The notes under the pieces were generated by a model. The model saw only the letters and a list, made by a program, of their open reading frames with translations. It made no database searches and had not been told where the DNA came from. A DNA stretch of 64,000 bases from VBOC01 sp964512655 (GTDB taxonomy: Bacteria; Bacteroidota; Ignavibacteria; UBA10030; SZUA-254), in contig CAZEJT010000001.1 in the NCBI GenBank assembly GCA_964512655.1, positions 434,001 to 498,000 on the forward strand. The letters are read 5' to 3'. The position numbers and the translations under genes were made by a program. Within the stretch, counting starts at the first letter, position 1, and each line of letters starts with the position of its first letter. Positions 51,199 through 59,687 of the stretch are shown here, piece after piece.

Positions 51199-51513
51199 AT
51201 GGCCGGATTTCCTATCCCGCTCTCATATTACCTCACCCTGAGCGCAGCGCTCTTCACGATCGGCGTGGTGGGAGTGCTGACGAGGAGGAATGCGATCATC
51301 GTGTTCATGAGCATCGAGCTGATGCTCAACTCCGTCAACCTCACCCTGGTCGCATTTTCGAGCTTTCTGGGCGACCCGAGGGGGCAGGTGCTTGTTTTCT
51401 TCGTCATGGCGGTCGCTGCGGCGGAAGCCGCGGTGGGCCTGGCGATCGTGATAGCGCTCTTCCGCAACAAGCAGACAGTGAATATCGACGAAATAAACAT
51501 CATGAAGTGGTGA
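51199..51513 (+). CDS. nuoK: NADH-quinone oxidoreductase subunit K
   Basis: A 104-residue protein with three membrane helices: YYLTLSAALFTIGVVGVLTR, NAIIVFMSIELMLNSVNLTL containing the conserved membrane glutamate (MSIELMLN), and VFFVMAVAAAEAAVGLAIVI with the second glutamate. It is the ND4L subunit that links NuoJ to the antiporter-like subunits. Starts 2 bp after nuoJ. Confidence 0.95.
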   Translation: MAGFPIPLSYYLTLSAALFTIGVVGVLTRRNAIIVFMSIELMLNSVNLTLVAFSSFLGDPRGQVLVFFVMAVAAAEAAVGLAIVIALFRNKQTVNIDEINIMKW

Positions 51514-51549
51514 CCCGGGTGGCGAGGGACAAACGCGCGCGTTGCGGGC

Positions 51550-53508
51550 ATGCCGGCCGTTGACCTCGGAGGGTATATCGTCCTCTTTCCGCTCGCCGGA
51601 TTCCTCCTCAACGGGCTGCTCGGAAAGCGATTGGCTTCCGAGAGGGCCAGCGGATTCATCGGCTGCGCGGCAGTGGGTCTCTCATTCGTTCTCTCGGGGT
51701 GGATCTTTCTCGAGATGGCCGCCGCGCCGGCGGAGGCGCGTCCGCATGTCGTGACCCTCTTCGGGTGGATATCCGCCGGCGGGTTCTCCGTGCCTCTGGC
51801 ATACCGCGTCGACCAGCTTTCGATTGTCATGTGCCTGACCGTGACCGGCGTCGGCTTCCTCATCCACGTCTACTCGGCGGGGTACATGCGTGAGGACCCC
51901 GGATTCTGGAGGTTCTTCGCCTACCTGAACCTCTTCATCTTCATGATGCTGAATCTCGTTCTCGGCGAAAACTTCCTCGTGATGTTTCTCGGCTGGGAAG
52001 GGGTGGGACTCTGCTCGTATCTTTTGATCGGTTTCTGGCACGACCGCCAGTTTGACACAGGGGGGTTTCCGCCCGGGACCTCCACCGCCGCCGATGCGGC
52101 CCGCAAGGCGTTCATCGTAAACAGGATCGGCGATTTCGGTTTCCTCATCGCCATCTTTCTTCTCTACCGGACATTCGGCACGATTTCTTTCGCCGACCTC
52201 TTACCGCGGGCAGCCGCCGTGACACCGGCGGGGGATCGCACGTTGTTCTGGATAACGCTCCTCCTGTTCCTGGGGGCGACCGGCAAATCGGCGCAGATTC
52301 CTCTTTTTGTCTGGCTTCCCGACGCCATGGCGGGCCCCACACCGGTAAGCGCCCTCATTCATGCGGCGACAATGGTCACCGCGGGCGTCTACATGGTTAC
52401 CCGCTGCGCCGTCCTGTTCGCGCTCGCGCCGGCAACGCTCCACATTGTTGCGGTAATCGGTCTCCTGACCGCATTCACCGCCGCCACCATCGGGCTCGTC
52501 CAGAACGATATCAAGAAAGTTCTCGCGTATTCGACGATCAGCCAGCTCGGCTATATGTTTCTTGCGCTCGGAATGGGAGCGTTTGCCTCGGGGATCTTTC
52601 ATCTTTTGACTCACGCGTTCTTCAAGGCGCTTCTCTTTCTGGGGGCGGGGGCGGTGATCCATGCAATGCACGACGAACAGGATCTTCGCAAGATGGGGGG
52701 GCTTCAACGCGCGATGCCCCTGACCGCGCGGACATTTCTGACCGCCGCGCTTGCCATCTCGGGGATTCCTCCTCTCGCAGGATTCTTCAGCAAGGATGAG
52801 ATCCTCCTCGACGCCTATTCCGGCGGCGGATGGATATTCTGGGGGGTGGGTTGGATCACCGCGGGGGTGACCGCCTTCTACATGTTCCGGCTCTACTACC
52901 TGACATTCGGGGGAGAGCCGCGCTGGCCGCACGACAGCCATCCGCACGAGATGCCCCGCGTGATGACCATTCCCCTCATCATTCTCGGCATACTCTCGGT
53001 CGGGGGAGGCTTTGTCGGGATCCCGCCGAGCCTCGGAGGCGGAAACACCCTTGAACACTGGCTCGAGCCGCTCTTCGAGCAGGCACATTCGCGGCTTCCA
53101 TCAGCTGCCGCGACGGGCCGCTCCGCAGAGTATCTGCTGATGGCCGCCTCGGTCCTCATCGCTGCAGGCGGAATCGCCTGCGCGCGCCTCATCTACCTGA
53201 GGCGCGCTGAGATCGCGGAAAGGTTTGCTGAGAGATTCGCCCTCGGCTACAAACTCCTGTTTCATAAGTACTACGTCGACGAGGTGTACGAGGCTGCAGT
53301 CGTATCGCCGCTCGAGCGCATCTCGCGGGTTATTCTCTGGAAGGGAGTGGACATGGGCGTGATCGACGGACTGGTCAACGGGAGCGGCAAGCTCGTCGAG
53401 ACGCTGAGCGGCACCGCCCGCCGCATCCAGACCGGCGTGGCGCAGAATTATGCACTCGTATTCGTCGTCGGGATCATCGTCGTGCTCGGCATCCTGGTCC
53501 TGAGATGA
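51550..53508 (+). CDS. nuoL: NADH-quinone oxidoreductase subunit L
   Basis: A 652-residue antiporter-like proton pump subunit. Seen: LFGWISAGGFSVPLAYRVDQ and LSIVMCLTVTGVGFLIHVY at the N-terminus, MFLGWEGVGLCSYLLIGFW with the conserved Glu, QIPLFVWLPDAMAGPTPVSA followed by LIHAATMVTAGVYMV, and DIKKVLAYSTISQLGYMFLA. The C-terminus has the long amphipathic helix region characteristic of NuoL (residues about 530-650). Overlaps nuoM by four bases (ATGA). Confidence 0.96.
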   Translation: MPAVDLGGYIVLFPLAGFLLNGLLGKRLASERASGFIGCAAVGLSFVLSGWIFLEMAAAPAEARPHVVTLFGWISAGGFSVPLAYRVDQLSIVMCLTVTGVGFLIHVYSAGYMREDPGFWRFFAYLNLFIFMMLNLVLGENFLVMFLGWEGVGLCSYLLIGFWHDRQFDTGGFPPGTSTAADAARKAFIVNRIGDFGFLIAIFLLYRTFGTISFADLLPRAAAVTPAGDRTLFWITLLLFLGATGKSAQIPLFVWLPDAMAGPTPVSALIHAATMVTAGVYMVTRCAVLFALAPATLHIVAVIGLLTAFTAATIGLVQNDIKKVLAYSTISQLGYMFLALGMGAFASGIFHLLTHAFFKALLFLGAGAVIHAMHDEQDLRKMGGLQRAMPLTARTFLTAALAISGIPPLAGFFSKDEILLDAYSGGGWIFWGVGWITAGVTAFYMFRLYYLTFGGEPRWPHDSHPHEMPRVMTIPLIILGILSVGGGFVGIPPSLGGGNTLEHWLEPLFEQAHSRLPSAAATGRSAEYLLMAASVLIAAGGIACARLIYLRRAEIAERFAERFALGYKLLFHKYYVDEVYEAAVVSPLERISRVILWKGVDMGVIDGLVNGSGKLVETLSGTARRIQTGVAQNYALVFVVGIIVVLGILVLR

Positions 53509-55058
53509 GCCTGCTCCTCGCTCTGACAGTCGCGCTCCCCGTCGCGGGGGGTCTCATGATCCTCCTCGTTCCCCGGGAACGGGAGGCGCTGGTGAAGGGG
53601 CTCGGTCTCGCGGTCAGCGCCGCGGCCTTCGCGCTGGCCGTCGTTCTCTTCATCGGGTTTGATCCGGACGCCCGCGGGATGCAGTTTGCGAGCAGTGTCC
53701 TCTGGATCCCCGGACTCAATGTCTCCGCGGCGATCGGGATCGACGGTATTTCCCTGCTCCTCGTTCTGCTGACGGCGTTTCTGACGCCCATCGCGATGCT
53801 CTCCTCCTGGAATTCCGTGACGCGAAGCGTGAAGGCGTACACGTTCATGATCCTCTTCCTTGAAACCGGCATGATCGGCGTCTTCTGCGCGACCGACCTC
53901 TTTCTATTCTACGTGTTCTGGGAGGCAATGCTTGTCCCAATGTACTTTATCATCGGGATATGGGGGGGAGAGCGCAGGATTTACGCGGCGTTCAAGTTTT
54001 TCCTTTACACGATGGCGGGGAGCCTCCTGATGCTTGTGGCGATCATCGTCCTCGGCTACCTCGCTTCCACGCAGCCGCGGGGTTCCTTCTCCACCGATCT
54101 CGCGGCCCTCTCCGCTGTCGGTCCTTCTTTGCCGCTTCATACCCAAGTCTGGCTCTTTCTCGCATTCGGATTGAGTTTTGCGATCAAGGTGCCGCTCTTC
54201 CCGTTCCACACATGGCTCCCCGACGCGCACGTCGAAGCCCCCACGGCTGGAAGCGTTCTCCTTGCCGGGGTCCTGTTGAAAATGGGGACGTATGGGTTCC
54301 TGCGCTTCTGCCTCCCCCTGTTCCCGGGAGCCGCGGCGTCGCTGGCGCCCGGGATTGCGGCGCTCGCAGTCGTGGGGATTCTCTACGGGGCGCTTGTGTC
54401 CATGGTCCAGACAGACATGAAGAAGCTCGTCGCGTATTCTTCCGTCAGCCACCTGGGTTTCGTCGTGCTTGGAATCGTCGCCCTGACGGAAGAGAGCATT
54501 CAGGGAAGCGTCATCCAGATGGTCAACCACGGATTGTCCACCGGCGCGCTCTTTCTGATCGTTGGGATGATCTACGACCGGCGGCACACACGCGCCATTT
54601 CCGACTTCGGGGGACTTGCCAAGGTCATGCCGTTGTTCGCAACACTCTTCCTCGTCGTCTCGCTCTCCTCCATCGGTCTCCCGGGGCTCAACGGTTTCGT
54701 CGGCGAGTTCCTGATCCTTCTCGGCTCGTTCCGCTCACCGCTGGTCTCTCAATGGTACACGATAGCCGCCACGGCAGGAGTGATCTTATCCGCCGTGTAC
54801 CTCTTGACGATGTACCAGAGGGTCTCCCTCGGGAAGCTCTCGAATCCCGATAACCGCGGCCTCGCAGACCTCACCCCGCGTGAAATCGCGGTGCTGGCTC
54901 CCGTGGTGCTCTGTATCGTGTGGATCGGAGTCCACCCGGCGACGTTCACGAAAACCAGCGCAGAGTCGACGAGGCATATCATCTCATCTGTGCGACCGGA
55001 GGAGCATGGCACAGCGGCGGCTTACCGGGTGGGGGAGCTGCAGCGCCTCCCAAAATGA
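53505..55058 (+). CDS. nuoM: NADH-quinone oxidoreductase subunit M
   Basis: A 517-residue antiporter-like subunit. FYVFWEAMLVPMYFIIGIWG contains the conserved Glu, followed by KVPLFPFHTWLPDAHVEAPT and DMKKLVAYSSVSHLGFVVLG, then MVNHGLSTGALFLIVGMIYD with His and Lys along the ion path, and LPGLNGFVGEFLILLGSF. Normal length. The usual next gene, nuoN, does not follow: a 97-bp gap containing a GC-rich palindrome separates it from a Na+/H+ antiporter gene. Confidence 0.96.
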   Translation: MSLLLALTVALPVAGGLMILLVPREREALVKGLGLAVSAAAFALAVVLFIGFDPDARGMQFASSVLWIPGLNVSAAIGIDGISLLLVLLTAFLTPIAMLSSWNSVTRSVKAYTFMILFLETGMIGVFCATDLFLFYVFWEAMLVPMYFIIGIWGGERRIYAAFKFFLYTMAGSLLMLVAIIVLGYLASTQPRGSFSTDLAALSAVGPSLPLHTQVWLFLAFGLSFAIKVPLFPFHTWLPDAHVEAPTAGSVLLAGVLLKMGTYGFLRFCLPLFPGAAASLAPGIAALAVVGILYGALVSMVQTDMKKLVAYSSVSHLGFVVLGIVALTEESIQGSVIQMVNHGLSTGALFLIVGMIYDRRHTRAISDFGGLAKVMPLFATLFLVVSLSSIGLPGLNGFVGEFLILLGSFRSPLVSQWYTIAATAGVILSAVYLLTMYQRVSLGKLSNPDNRGLADLTPREIAVLAPVVLCIVWIGVHPATFTKTSAESTRHIISSVRPEEHGTAAAYRVGELQRLPK

Positions 55059-55080
55059 TCTCCCGCGGATTGAGGCATTT

Positions 55081-55101
55081 CCTGCCGCCGGAGGCGGCAG
55101 G
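55081..55101. repeat. GC-rich palindrome, family C-like
   Basis: CCTGCCGCC, GGA, GGCGGCAGG: a perfect 9-bp inverted repeat in the nuoM to antiporter gap. It could also act as a terminator, but no T-run follows. Confidence 0.55.
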
Positions 55102-55155
55102 ACCCCCCGCTGCGGCGCTACCGCTACTTGATTCCAACGTTTCCGCCCCCCAGTC

Positions 55156-56415
55156 GTGAGCATCCTCGCGATCGCCCCCTTTCTCCTCCTCCTTCTTTCG
55201 ATTGCGGTCGTTCCGTTCATCGACAGGGCGTGGTGGGAAAAGAGATACCCGTTTGTGGCCATCGGGCTCGGCCTCATCACGGTGCTCTACTACGCTGTCG
55301 TTCTCGGTAATCCGGGGCCGATGCTCGGGATGGGGATGGACTATTGCAGCTTCATCATTCTCATTGGTTCTCTCTTCGTGGTTGCAGGAGGAATCCATAT
55401 CCCGGTGTCGCGAAGTGCCACCCCTCTTGCCAACACGCTCATCCTCACGGCGGGGGCGCTCTCATCGAATCTGCTGGGGACCACAGGAGCCTCGATGATT
55501 CTGATAAGGCCGTACCTTCGCGCGAACAAGGAGCGTGTGCGCGCGTATCACGTTGCCTTCTTTATCTTCCTCGTGAGCAACATCGGCGGATCCCTTACGC
55601 CAATAGGCGATCCGCCTCTCTTCCTGGGATACCTCCGGGGAGTTCCGTTTTTCTGGGTCCTTGAACAGGCGTGGCCGATATGGCTCTTCGCGGTTGCCGC
55701 GCTCGCTCTGCTCTTCTACTGGATCGACGCGCGGCACTTCCGCAAAGGCGGATTCGAGAGTCCCGCGTCCGAGGTCGATCGCCGGGAGAAATGGGGAGGT
55801 CTCCACAATCTTTTCTTTATTTCGCTGATTGTTCTTGCCGCGTTCCTGGAGCATCCCAGATTCCTGCGGGAGATCGTCATGCTCCTGGCAGCCGGCCTCT
55901 CCTACGTCACGACAGGGAGGGAAATCCATGAGAAGAACGGCTTCGCCTTCGCCCCGGTGAAGGAGGTGGCAATACTTTTCTTCGGGATTTTCGCCACAAT
56001 GGTGCCTGCACTCGAGTGGCTTGAGGCAAATGCGTCCCGGATGGGACTGGCGACAGCGGGCCAGTTTTACTGGGGAACGGGGGCCCTTTCAAGCGTGCTT
56101 GACAACGCTCCCACCTATATGAATTTCCTCAGCGCGGCGGTCGGCCTCTTCTCCGACAGGACTCTCGTCACAGAAGAAGCCAGGATCACGCACCTCATCG
56201 CTCAACACGGCATCTACCTAAGGGCAATCTCGATCGGCGCCGTGTTTTTCGGGGCCATGACCTACATTGGGAACGGGCCCAATTTCATGGTAAAACGTAT
56301 CGCCGAAAGGGAGGGAGCGCCGTGCCCGTCGTTCGGAGGATACATCATGCGATACTCGGGGCCGATTCTGATTCCGCTTTTCGGGCTCGTCTGGTTCTTG
56401 TTTTTCAGGTCGTGA
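55156..56415 (+). CDS. Na+/H+ antiporter, NhaD/ion-transporter superfamily
   Basis: A 419-residue membrane protein with about eleven hydrophobic segments. Family marks: SNIGGSLTPIGDPPLFLGYL near residue 135 and VLDNAPTYMNFLSAAVG near 315, the two half-repeat reentrant motifs of the IT superfamily (NhaD, ArsB, CitM), and ITYIGNGPNFMVK-like MTYIGNGPNF near 375. Relatives in the Bacteroidota/Chlorobi group are usually called sodium:proton antiporters. It probably exchanges Na+ for H+ across the inner membrane. The start is a GTG. Its place after nuoM, where nuoN would sit, is notable. An anion transporter role cannot be excluded. Confidence 0.8.
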   Translation: MSILAIAPFLLLLLSIAVVPFIDRAWWEKRYPFVAIGLGLITVLYYAVVLGNPGPMLGMGMDYCSFIILIGSLFVVAGGIHIPVSRSATPLANTLILTAGALSSNLLGTTGASMILIRPYLRANKERVRAYHVAFFIFLVSNIGGSLTPIGDPPLFLGYLRGVPFFWVLEQAWPIWLFAVAALALLFYWIDARHFRKGGFESPASEVDRREKWGGLHNLFFISLIVLAAFLEHPRFLREIVMLLAAGLSYVTTGREIHEKNGFAFAPVKEVAILFFGIFATMVPALEWLEANASRMGLATAGQFYWGTGALSSVLDNAPTYMNFLSAAVGLFSDRTLVTEEARITHLIAQHGIYLRAISIGAVFFGAMTYIGNGPNFMVKRIAEREGAPCPSFGGYIMRYSGPILIPLFGLVWFLFFRS

Positions 56416-56426
56416 AGTATCGATAA

Positions 56427-56528
56427 GCGCGCCCTTCGGGGTGCGTAACGCCGGCTAAAGCCGGCGCCTACCGACTGCGTTCAGAGGCATATCGGCAACA
56501 GGGTAGGCGCACCCTTCAGGGTGCGCGC
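56427..56528. repeat. Inverted pair of family B repeats (REPIN-like)
   Basis: GCGCGCCCTTCGGGGTGCG (56427-56445), GCCGGCTAAAGCCGGC plus GCCTACC (56450-56472), then after 29 bp GGTAGGCGCACCCTTCAGGG and TGCGCGC (56502-56528). The tails GCGCCTACC and GGTAGGCGC point at each other. This head-to-head layout of two hairpins with a short spacer is that of a REPIN. The 22-base first half also occurs at 22679. Confidence 0.7.
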
Positions 56529-56554
56529 ATCGAGGTTACGGGTGTGGGTGGGAA

Positions 56555-57601
56555 TTAGTAACCCCCTTCTTGATGGTCCAACTGAACCTTTCCGCGGAAC
56601 GACCTGTAGACATACACAAAGTACGCTGCCGCCCCGATCATGCCAGCGGCCCACCAGCCCAGCCCGATCGAGAGGCCGGATGCATGAGCGGCCGCGTTGT
56701 AGATGGTGAGGGAGTACTCCGGGTTGAGCGATGAGGGGAGGACGACGGGGAAGAGGCCGAAGGCGGTACTTGCGAGCATGGCGATGATGAAGAGGGAGGA
56801 GGAGAGGAACGCGGCCCGATCGGCGCCCCTTCGCGAGTACAAGCGGGAGCCTGCCAGACCCAGGACGCCCGCCAGAGGAAAGAGATAGCCCCAGGGGTGG
56901 CTCGCAAACGTGTCCCAGAGACCGGGCCTGATCCGTGTGACGGCAGCCGCGGATGCGATCGAGCCGGCCAGCGTGATCCACCACCAAAGCCGGCACGCGT
57001 TGCGCGAGCGCTGCTGCAATTCGCCCGCAGTTTTCATCGTGAGGAACGCCGCTCCGTGGAGCGCGAGGGTCGAGCATGCTACGATCCCCATCAACAACGT
57101 AAACCAATCGAGGATTCCTGAGTCGGGGACCACCGTAAAAGTGGTCCACAGCGGTTCAAAGAAATACCCATCCTTTCCAATCGGAACCCCGCGGACGACG
57201 TTGCCGAGGGCCGCGCCCAGAAAAACGGCGAGAAGCATGCTTGAGAGGGAGAATACAACGTCCCATAGGGATCGCCACACAGGGTGCGCCACGTGATGGC
57301 GGAATTCAATCCCGAGTCCGCGCAGCATCAAGAGCCAGAGGACGATCATGAGCGGCAGGTAGAAGCCGCTGAAGCTCGAGGAGTAGAGCGTCGGGAAGGC
57401 GAAGAACATCGTTCCACCCGCCGCAATCAGCCAGACCTCGTTCCCATCCCACAAAGGCCCGATCGAATTCAGGATTACTCTTCGTTCGTCCTCGGTCCTG
57501 GCAAGCGCCAGATGAAGGGTACCCGCGCCCAGATCGAATCCGTCGAGGACCGCGTACATGGAGAGCATGAATGCGAGGAGTGCAAACCAGAGCGTTTCCA
57601 C
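56555..57601 (-). CDS. cydB: Cytochrome bd ubiquinol oxidase subunit II
   Basis: A 348-residue membrane protein. MYAVLDGFDLGAGTLHLAL at the N-terminus, IGPLWDGNEVWLIAAGGTMF, FAFPTLYSSSFSGFYLPLMI and GIEFRHHVAHPVWRSLWD are CydB hallmarks. Together with CydA it forms the high-affinity quinol oxidase that reduces O2 without pumping protons, used at low oxygen or under sulfide/NO stress. It starts 12 bp after cydA. No cydX or cydCD genes are visible next to it. Confidence 0.96.
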   Translation of the reverse strand: METLWFALLAFMLSMYAVLDGFDLGAGTLHLALARTEDERRVILNSIGPLWDGNEVWLIAAGGTMFFAFPTLYSSSFSGFYLPLMIVLWLLMLRGLGIEFRHHVAHPVWRSLWDVVFSLSSMLLAVFLGAALGNVVRGVPIGKDGYFFEPLWTTFTVVPDSGILDWFTLLMGIVACSTLALHGAAFLTMKTAGELQQRSRNACRLWWWITLAGSIASAAAVTRIRPGLWDTFASHPWGYLFPLAGVLGLAGSRLYSRRGADRAAFLSSSLFIIAMLASTAFGLFPVVLPSSLNPEYSLTIYNAAAHASGLSIGLGWWAAGMIGAAAYFVYVYRSFRGKVQLDHQEGGY

Positions 57602-57613
57602 AGATCCCTCCCG

Positions 57614-58969
57614 TTAGCCCCGACCGCCGGCATCGGCAGGCGATGAATCAGGATTTCCCGGGCCCCGATTGATCTGCCTGATGACAAGGAAGAGAAAGAG
57701 GACCCCGATCAGAAAGTACATGCCGAGAAACCCGAGGAGAGTGAACATGCCGTTTCCGGCCGAGACGGTGGGTGAATTCCCGTGCGCGGTCCGCATCAGC
57801 CCGTAGACGAGCCAGGGCTGTCGTCCGAGCTCCGCGGTCAGCCAGCCCGCCGTGTTCGCGATGTACGGAAACGGAAAGGCGAGCATCAGAATCCACAGCG
57901 CCCACCTCGAGGTGTAGAGCCGGCGACGCCAGAGCAGGAATGAGCAGACAAGGAGAACGGCGATGAAGATCGTGCCAAGCCCCACCATGATATGGTAGCT
58001 GTAGTAGAGGAGGGGGATATTATCCGGCCACTCGTCGCGCGGGAACGCGTCGAGTCCCTTGACCTCCGCTGACCAGCGGTTGTACGTCAGGAAGCTCAGG
58101 AGCTTTGGAACGTGGAGGGGATTATCCATCCGCATCTGTTCCATGTCCGGCTGCCCGACGATCATCAGGGATGCCCCTTCGCTCGTCCGGAAAAGTCCCT
58201 CCATCGCGGCAAGCGTCGGAGGCTGGTAGTGAGCGATGTTCTTTCCCTGGCCGTCGCCTGTGGGGAAGAGGAGCGCAATGGAAGCGATTGCCCCGACTAC
58301 GACCCCGATCCGGACAAAGAGCCTGCCGTATTCGGTTTCTCTCCCTGCAAGGAGATACCACGCGCCCACAGCCGCGACCACAAACGCCCCTGTAACGGCA
58401 GCGCCCAACATCGTGTGCGCGTACTGCCACCCGAGCCAGGGGTTCGTGAGGAGATCCCACAGGCTCTCAAGCCGGGCCATTCCTTCGGGGGTAATGGCAT
58501 GAGCCACAGGGTGCTGCATCCAGGCGTCGGTTGCAACGATAAAGTATCCTGACAACCAGGAGCCGAGGAACAGCAGCACCGCCGAGGCGAAGTGCCTCAC
58601 CCGGCCAAGTTTCTTCTCTCCGAAGAGGAAGAGGCCGAGCACGCTCGATTCGAGGAAAAAGGCAAACACACCTTCCATCGCAAGAGTCTGGCCGATCACT
58701 CCACCCGCAAACTTCGAAAACCTCGCCCAGTTGGTTCCGAATTGAAACTCCATGGGGATGCCCGTGACGACTCCGACGGCAAAGTTGAGGGCGAAGATTG
58801 AAGCCCAGAATCTCGCTGCACGGTTATACCGTTCGTCCTTGTTCCAGAGGGCGATCCCCTTGAGGATCACGATGATCAAGCTCAGCCCCATTGTGAGCTG
58901 AGGAAAGAGATAGTGATACGAGATCGTAAACGCGAACTGGAGCCGGTCGATCAGGAGCGCATCCGACAT
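57614..58969 (-). CDS. cydA: Cytochrome bd ubiquinol oxidase subunit I
   Basis: A 451-residue subunit carrying the three hemes. Conserved elements: RLQFAFTISYHYLFPQLTMG with the heme b595 His, FLESSVLGLFLFGEKKLG with the Glu pair, FVATDAWMQHPVAHAI-like ATDAWMQHPV, His and Met ligands in the middle, and ELGRQPWLVYGLMRT (quinol oxidation). The Q-loop is short, as in the Gram-positive type and many Chlorobi/Bacteroidota enzymes. First gene of the cydAB operon on the minus strand; no clear promoter boxes in the 19 bp separating it from the upstream lipoprotein gene, so it may be read from that operon. Confidence 0.97.
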   Translation of the reverse strand: MSDALLIDRLQFAFTISYHYLFPQLTMGLSLIIVILKGIALWNKDERYNRAARFWASIFALNFAVGVVTGIPMEFQFGTNWARFSKFAGGVIGQTLAMEGVFAFFLESSVLGLFLFGEKKLGRVRHFASAVLLFLGSWLSGYFIVATDAWMQHPVAHAITPEGMARLESLWDLLTNPWLGWQYAHTMLGAAVTGAFVVAAVGAWYLLAGRETEYGRLFVRIGVVVGAIASIALLFPTGDGQGKNIAHYQPPTLAAMEGLFRTSEGASLMIVGQPDMEQMRMDNPLHVPKLLSFLTYNRWSAEVKGLDAFPRDEWPDNIPLLYYSYHIMVGLGTIFIAVLLVCSFLLWRRRLYTSRWALWILMLAFPFPYIANTAGWLTAELGRQPWLVYGLMRTAHGNSPTVSAGNGMFTLLGFLGMYFLIGVLFLFLVIRQINRGPGNPDSSPADAGGRG

Positions 58970-58988
58970 CCGATTCCTTCCCCGTGCT

Positions 58989-59687
58989 TCAAGGGTTGAA
59001 GTAGTTTGACACCAGCGTGACGTCGAAAACTCCCGACGTCACCTCGATCTGGACTGTCGTATCGGGGAGGGGTCCCCAGAGAGTCCCGGAGAACGTTCCC
59101 TGGGCGCGTTTCGTCGCTGCATCGAAAGAGGAGAGGTGGAATGTCCCGGTTTTGGGAGTATAGACCTCGTGGAATGCGCCTGAGTCCGAGTTGGTGTAGA
59201 TGTAATACACGTACGCCGCCTGCCCTGCCTGGGCGGCATTCGACGGAGCGAATGGATAATCACCCGTTGCAATCACATTGGCGTTTCCGCGAAGGGCGAG
59301 CTGAAGCCACCGTTCACGAATTGTGTCGCCGTGAAGGACGTGAGTGTATGCTGCCAGGAGGAGGTTCACAGTTCGCTGGTACAGTGTTGTGTCGTGCCGG
59401 AACCCGCCTGCGCCGGTGCTGAGAGAGTCGGTCGCGAACTGGTCGCTCGGCTTGTACGACCCGCTTACGGAGAATGTGCCCCCCTTAGGCGCAGCGTCGA
59501 ACGAGAGAGAGCCTGAACCGTAATGCACTACGGTATGGGTTGTGTCGGGTGGTTTCGTGGGGGTCTCTTCGTTCTTGCATCCGTGAGAGGCGATGAGGAT
59601 GATGAAGAGCAGAGTAACGGGCGGAATGATAGCCGTTCTTGCCTTCCGGCGTCGGTCAGGCTCCTTCGCTTGCTCTCGCGGCGTCAT
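58989..59687 (-). CDS. Small lipoprotein, unknown function
   Basis: A 232-residue exported protein. Start taken at the ATG 59687, overlapping the stop of the upstream T9SS protein gene by four bases, which gives a signal with LLFIILIASHG-C37 as a loose lipobox. The mature part is rich in Thr, Ser and Tyr with strand-like segments (SLSFDAAPKGGTFSVSGSY, TVQIEVTSGVFDVTLVSNYF). No family recognised. Translational coupling to the large secreted protein suggests that both act together at the cell surface. Confidence 0.65.
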   Translation of the reverse strand: MTPREQAKEPDRRRKARTAIIPPVTLLFIILIASHGCKNEETPTKPPDTTHTVVHYGSGSLSFDAAPKGGTFSVSGSYKPSDQFATDSLSTGAGGFRHDTTLYQRTVNLLLAAYTHVLHGDTIRERWLQLALRGNANVIATGDYPFAPSNAAQAGQAAYVYYIYTNSDSGAFHEVYTPKTGTFHLSSFDAATKRAQGTFSGTLWGPLPDTTVQIEVTSGVFDVTLVSNYFNP

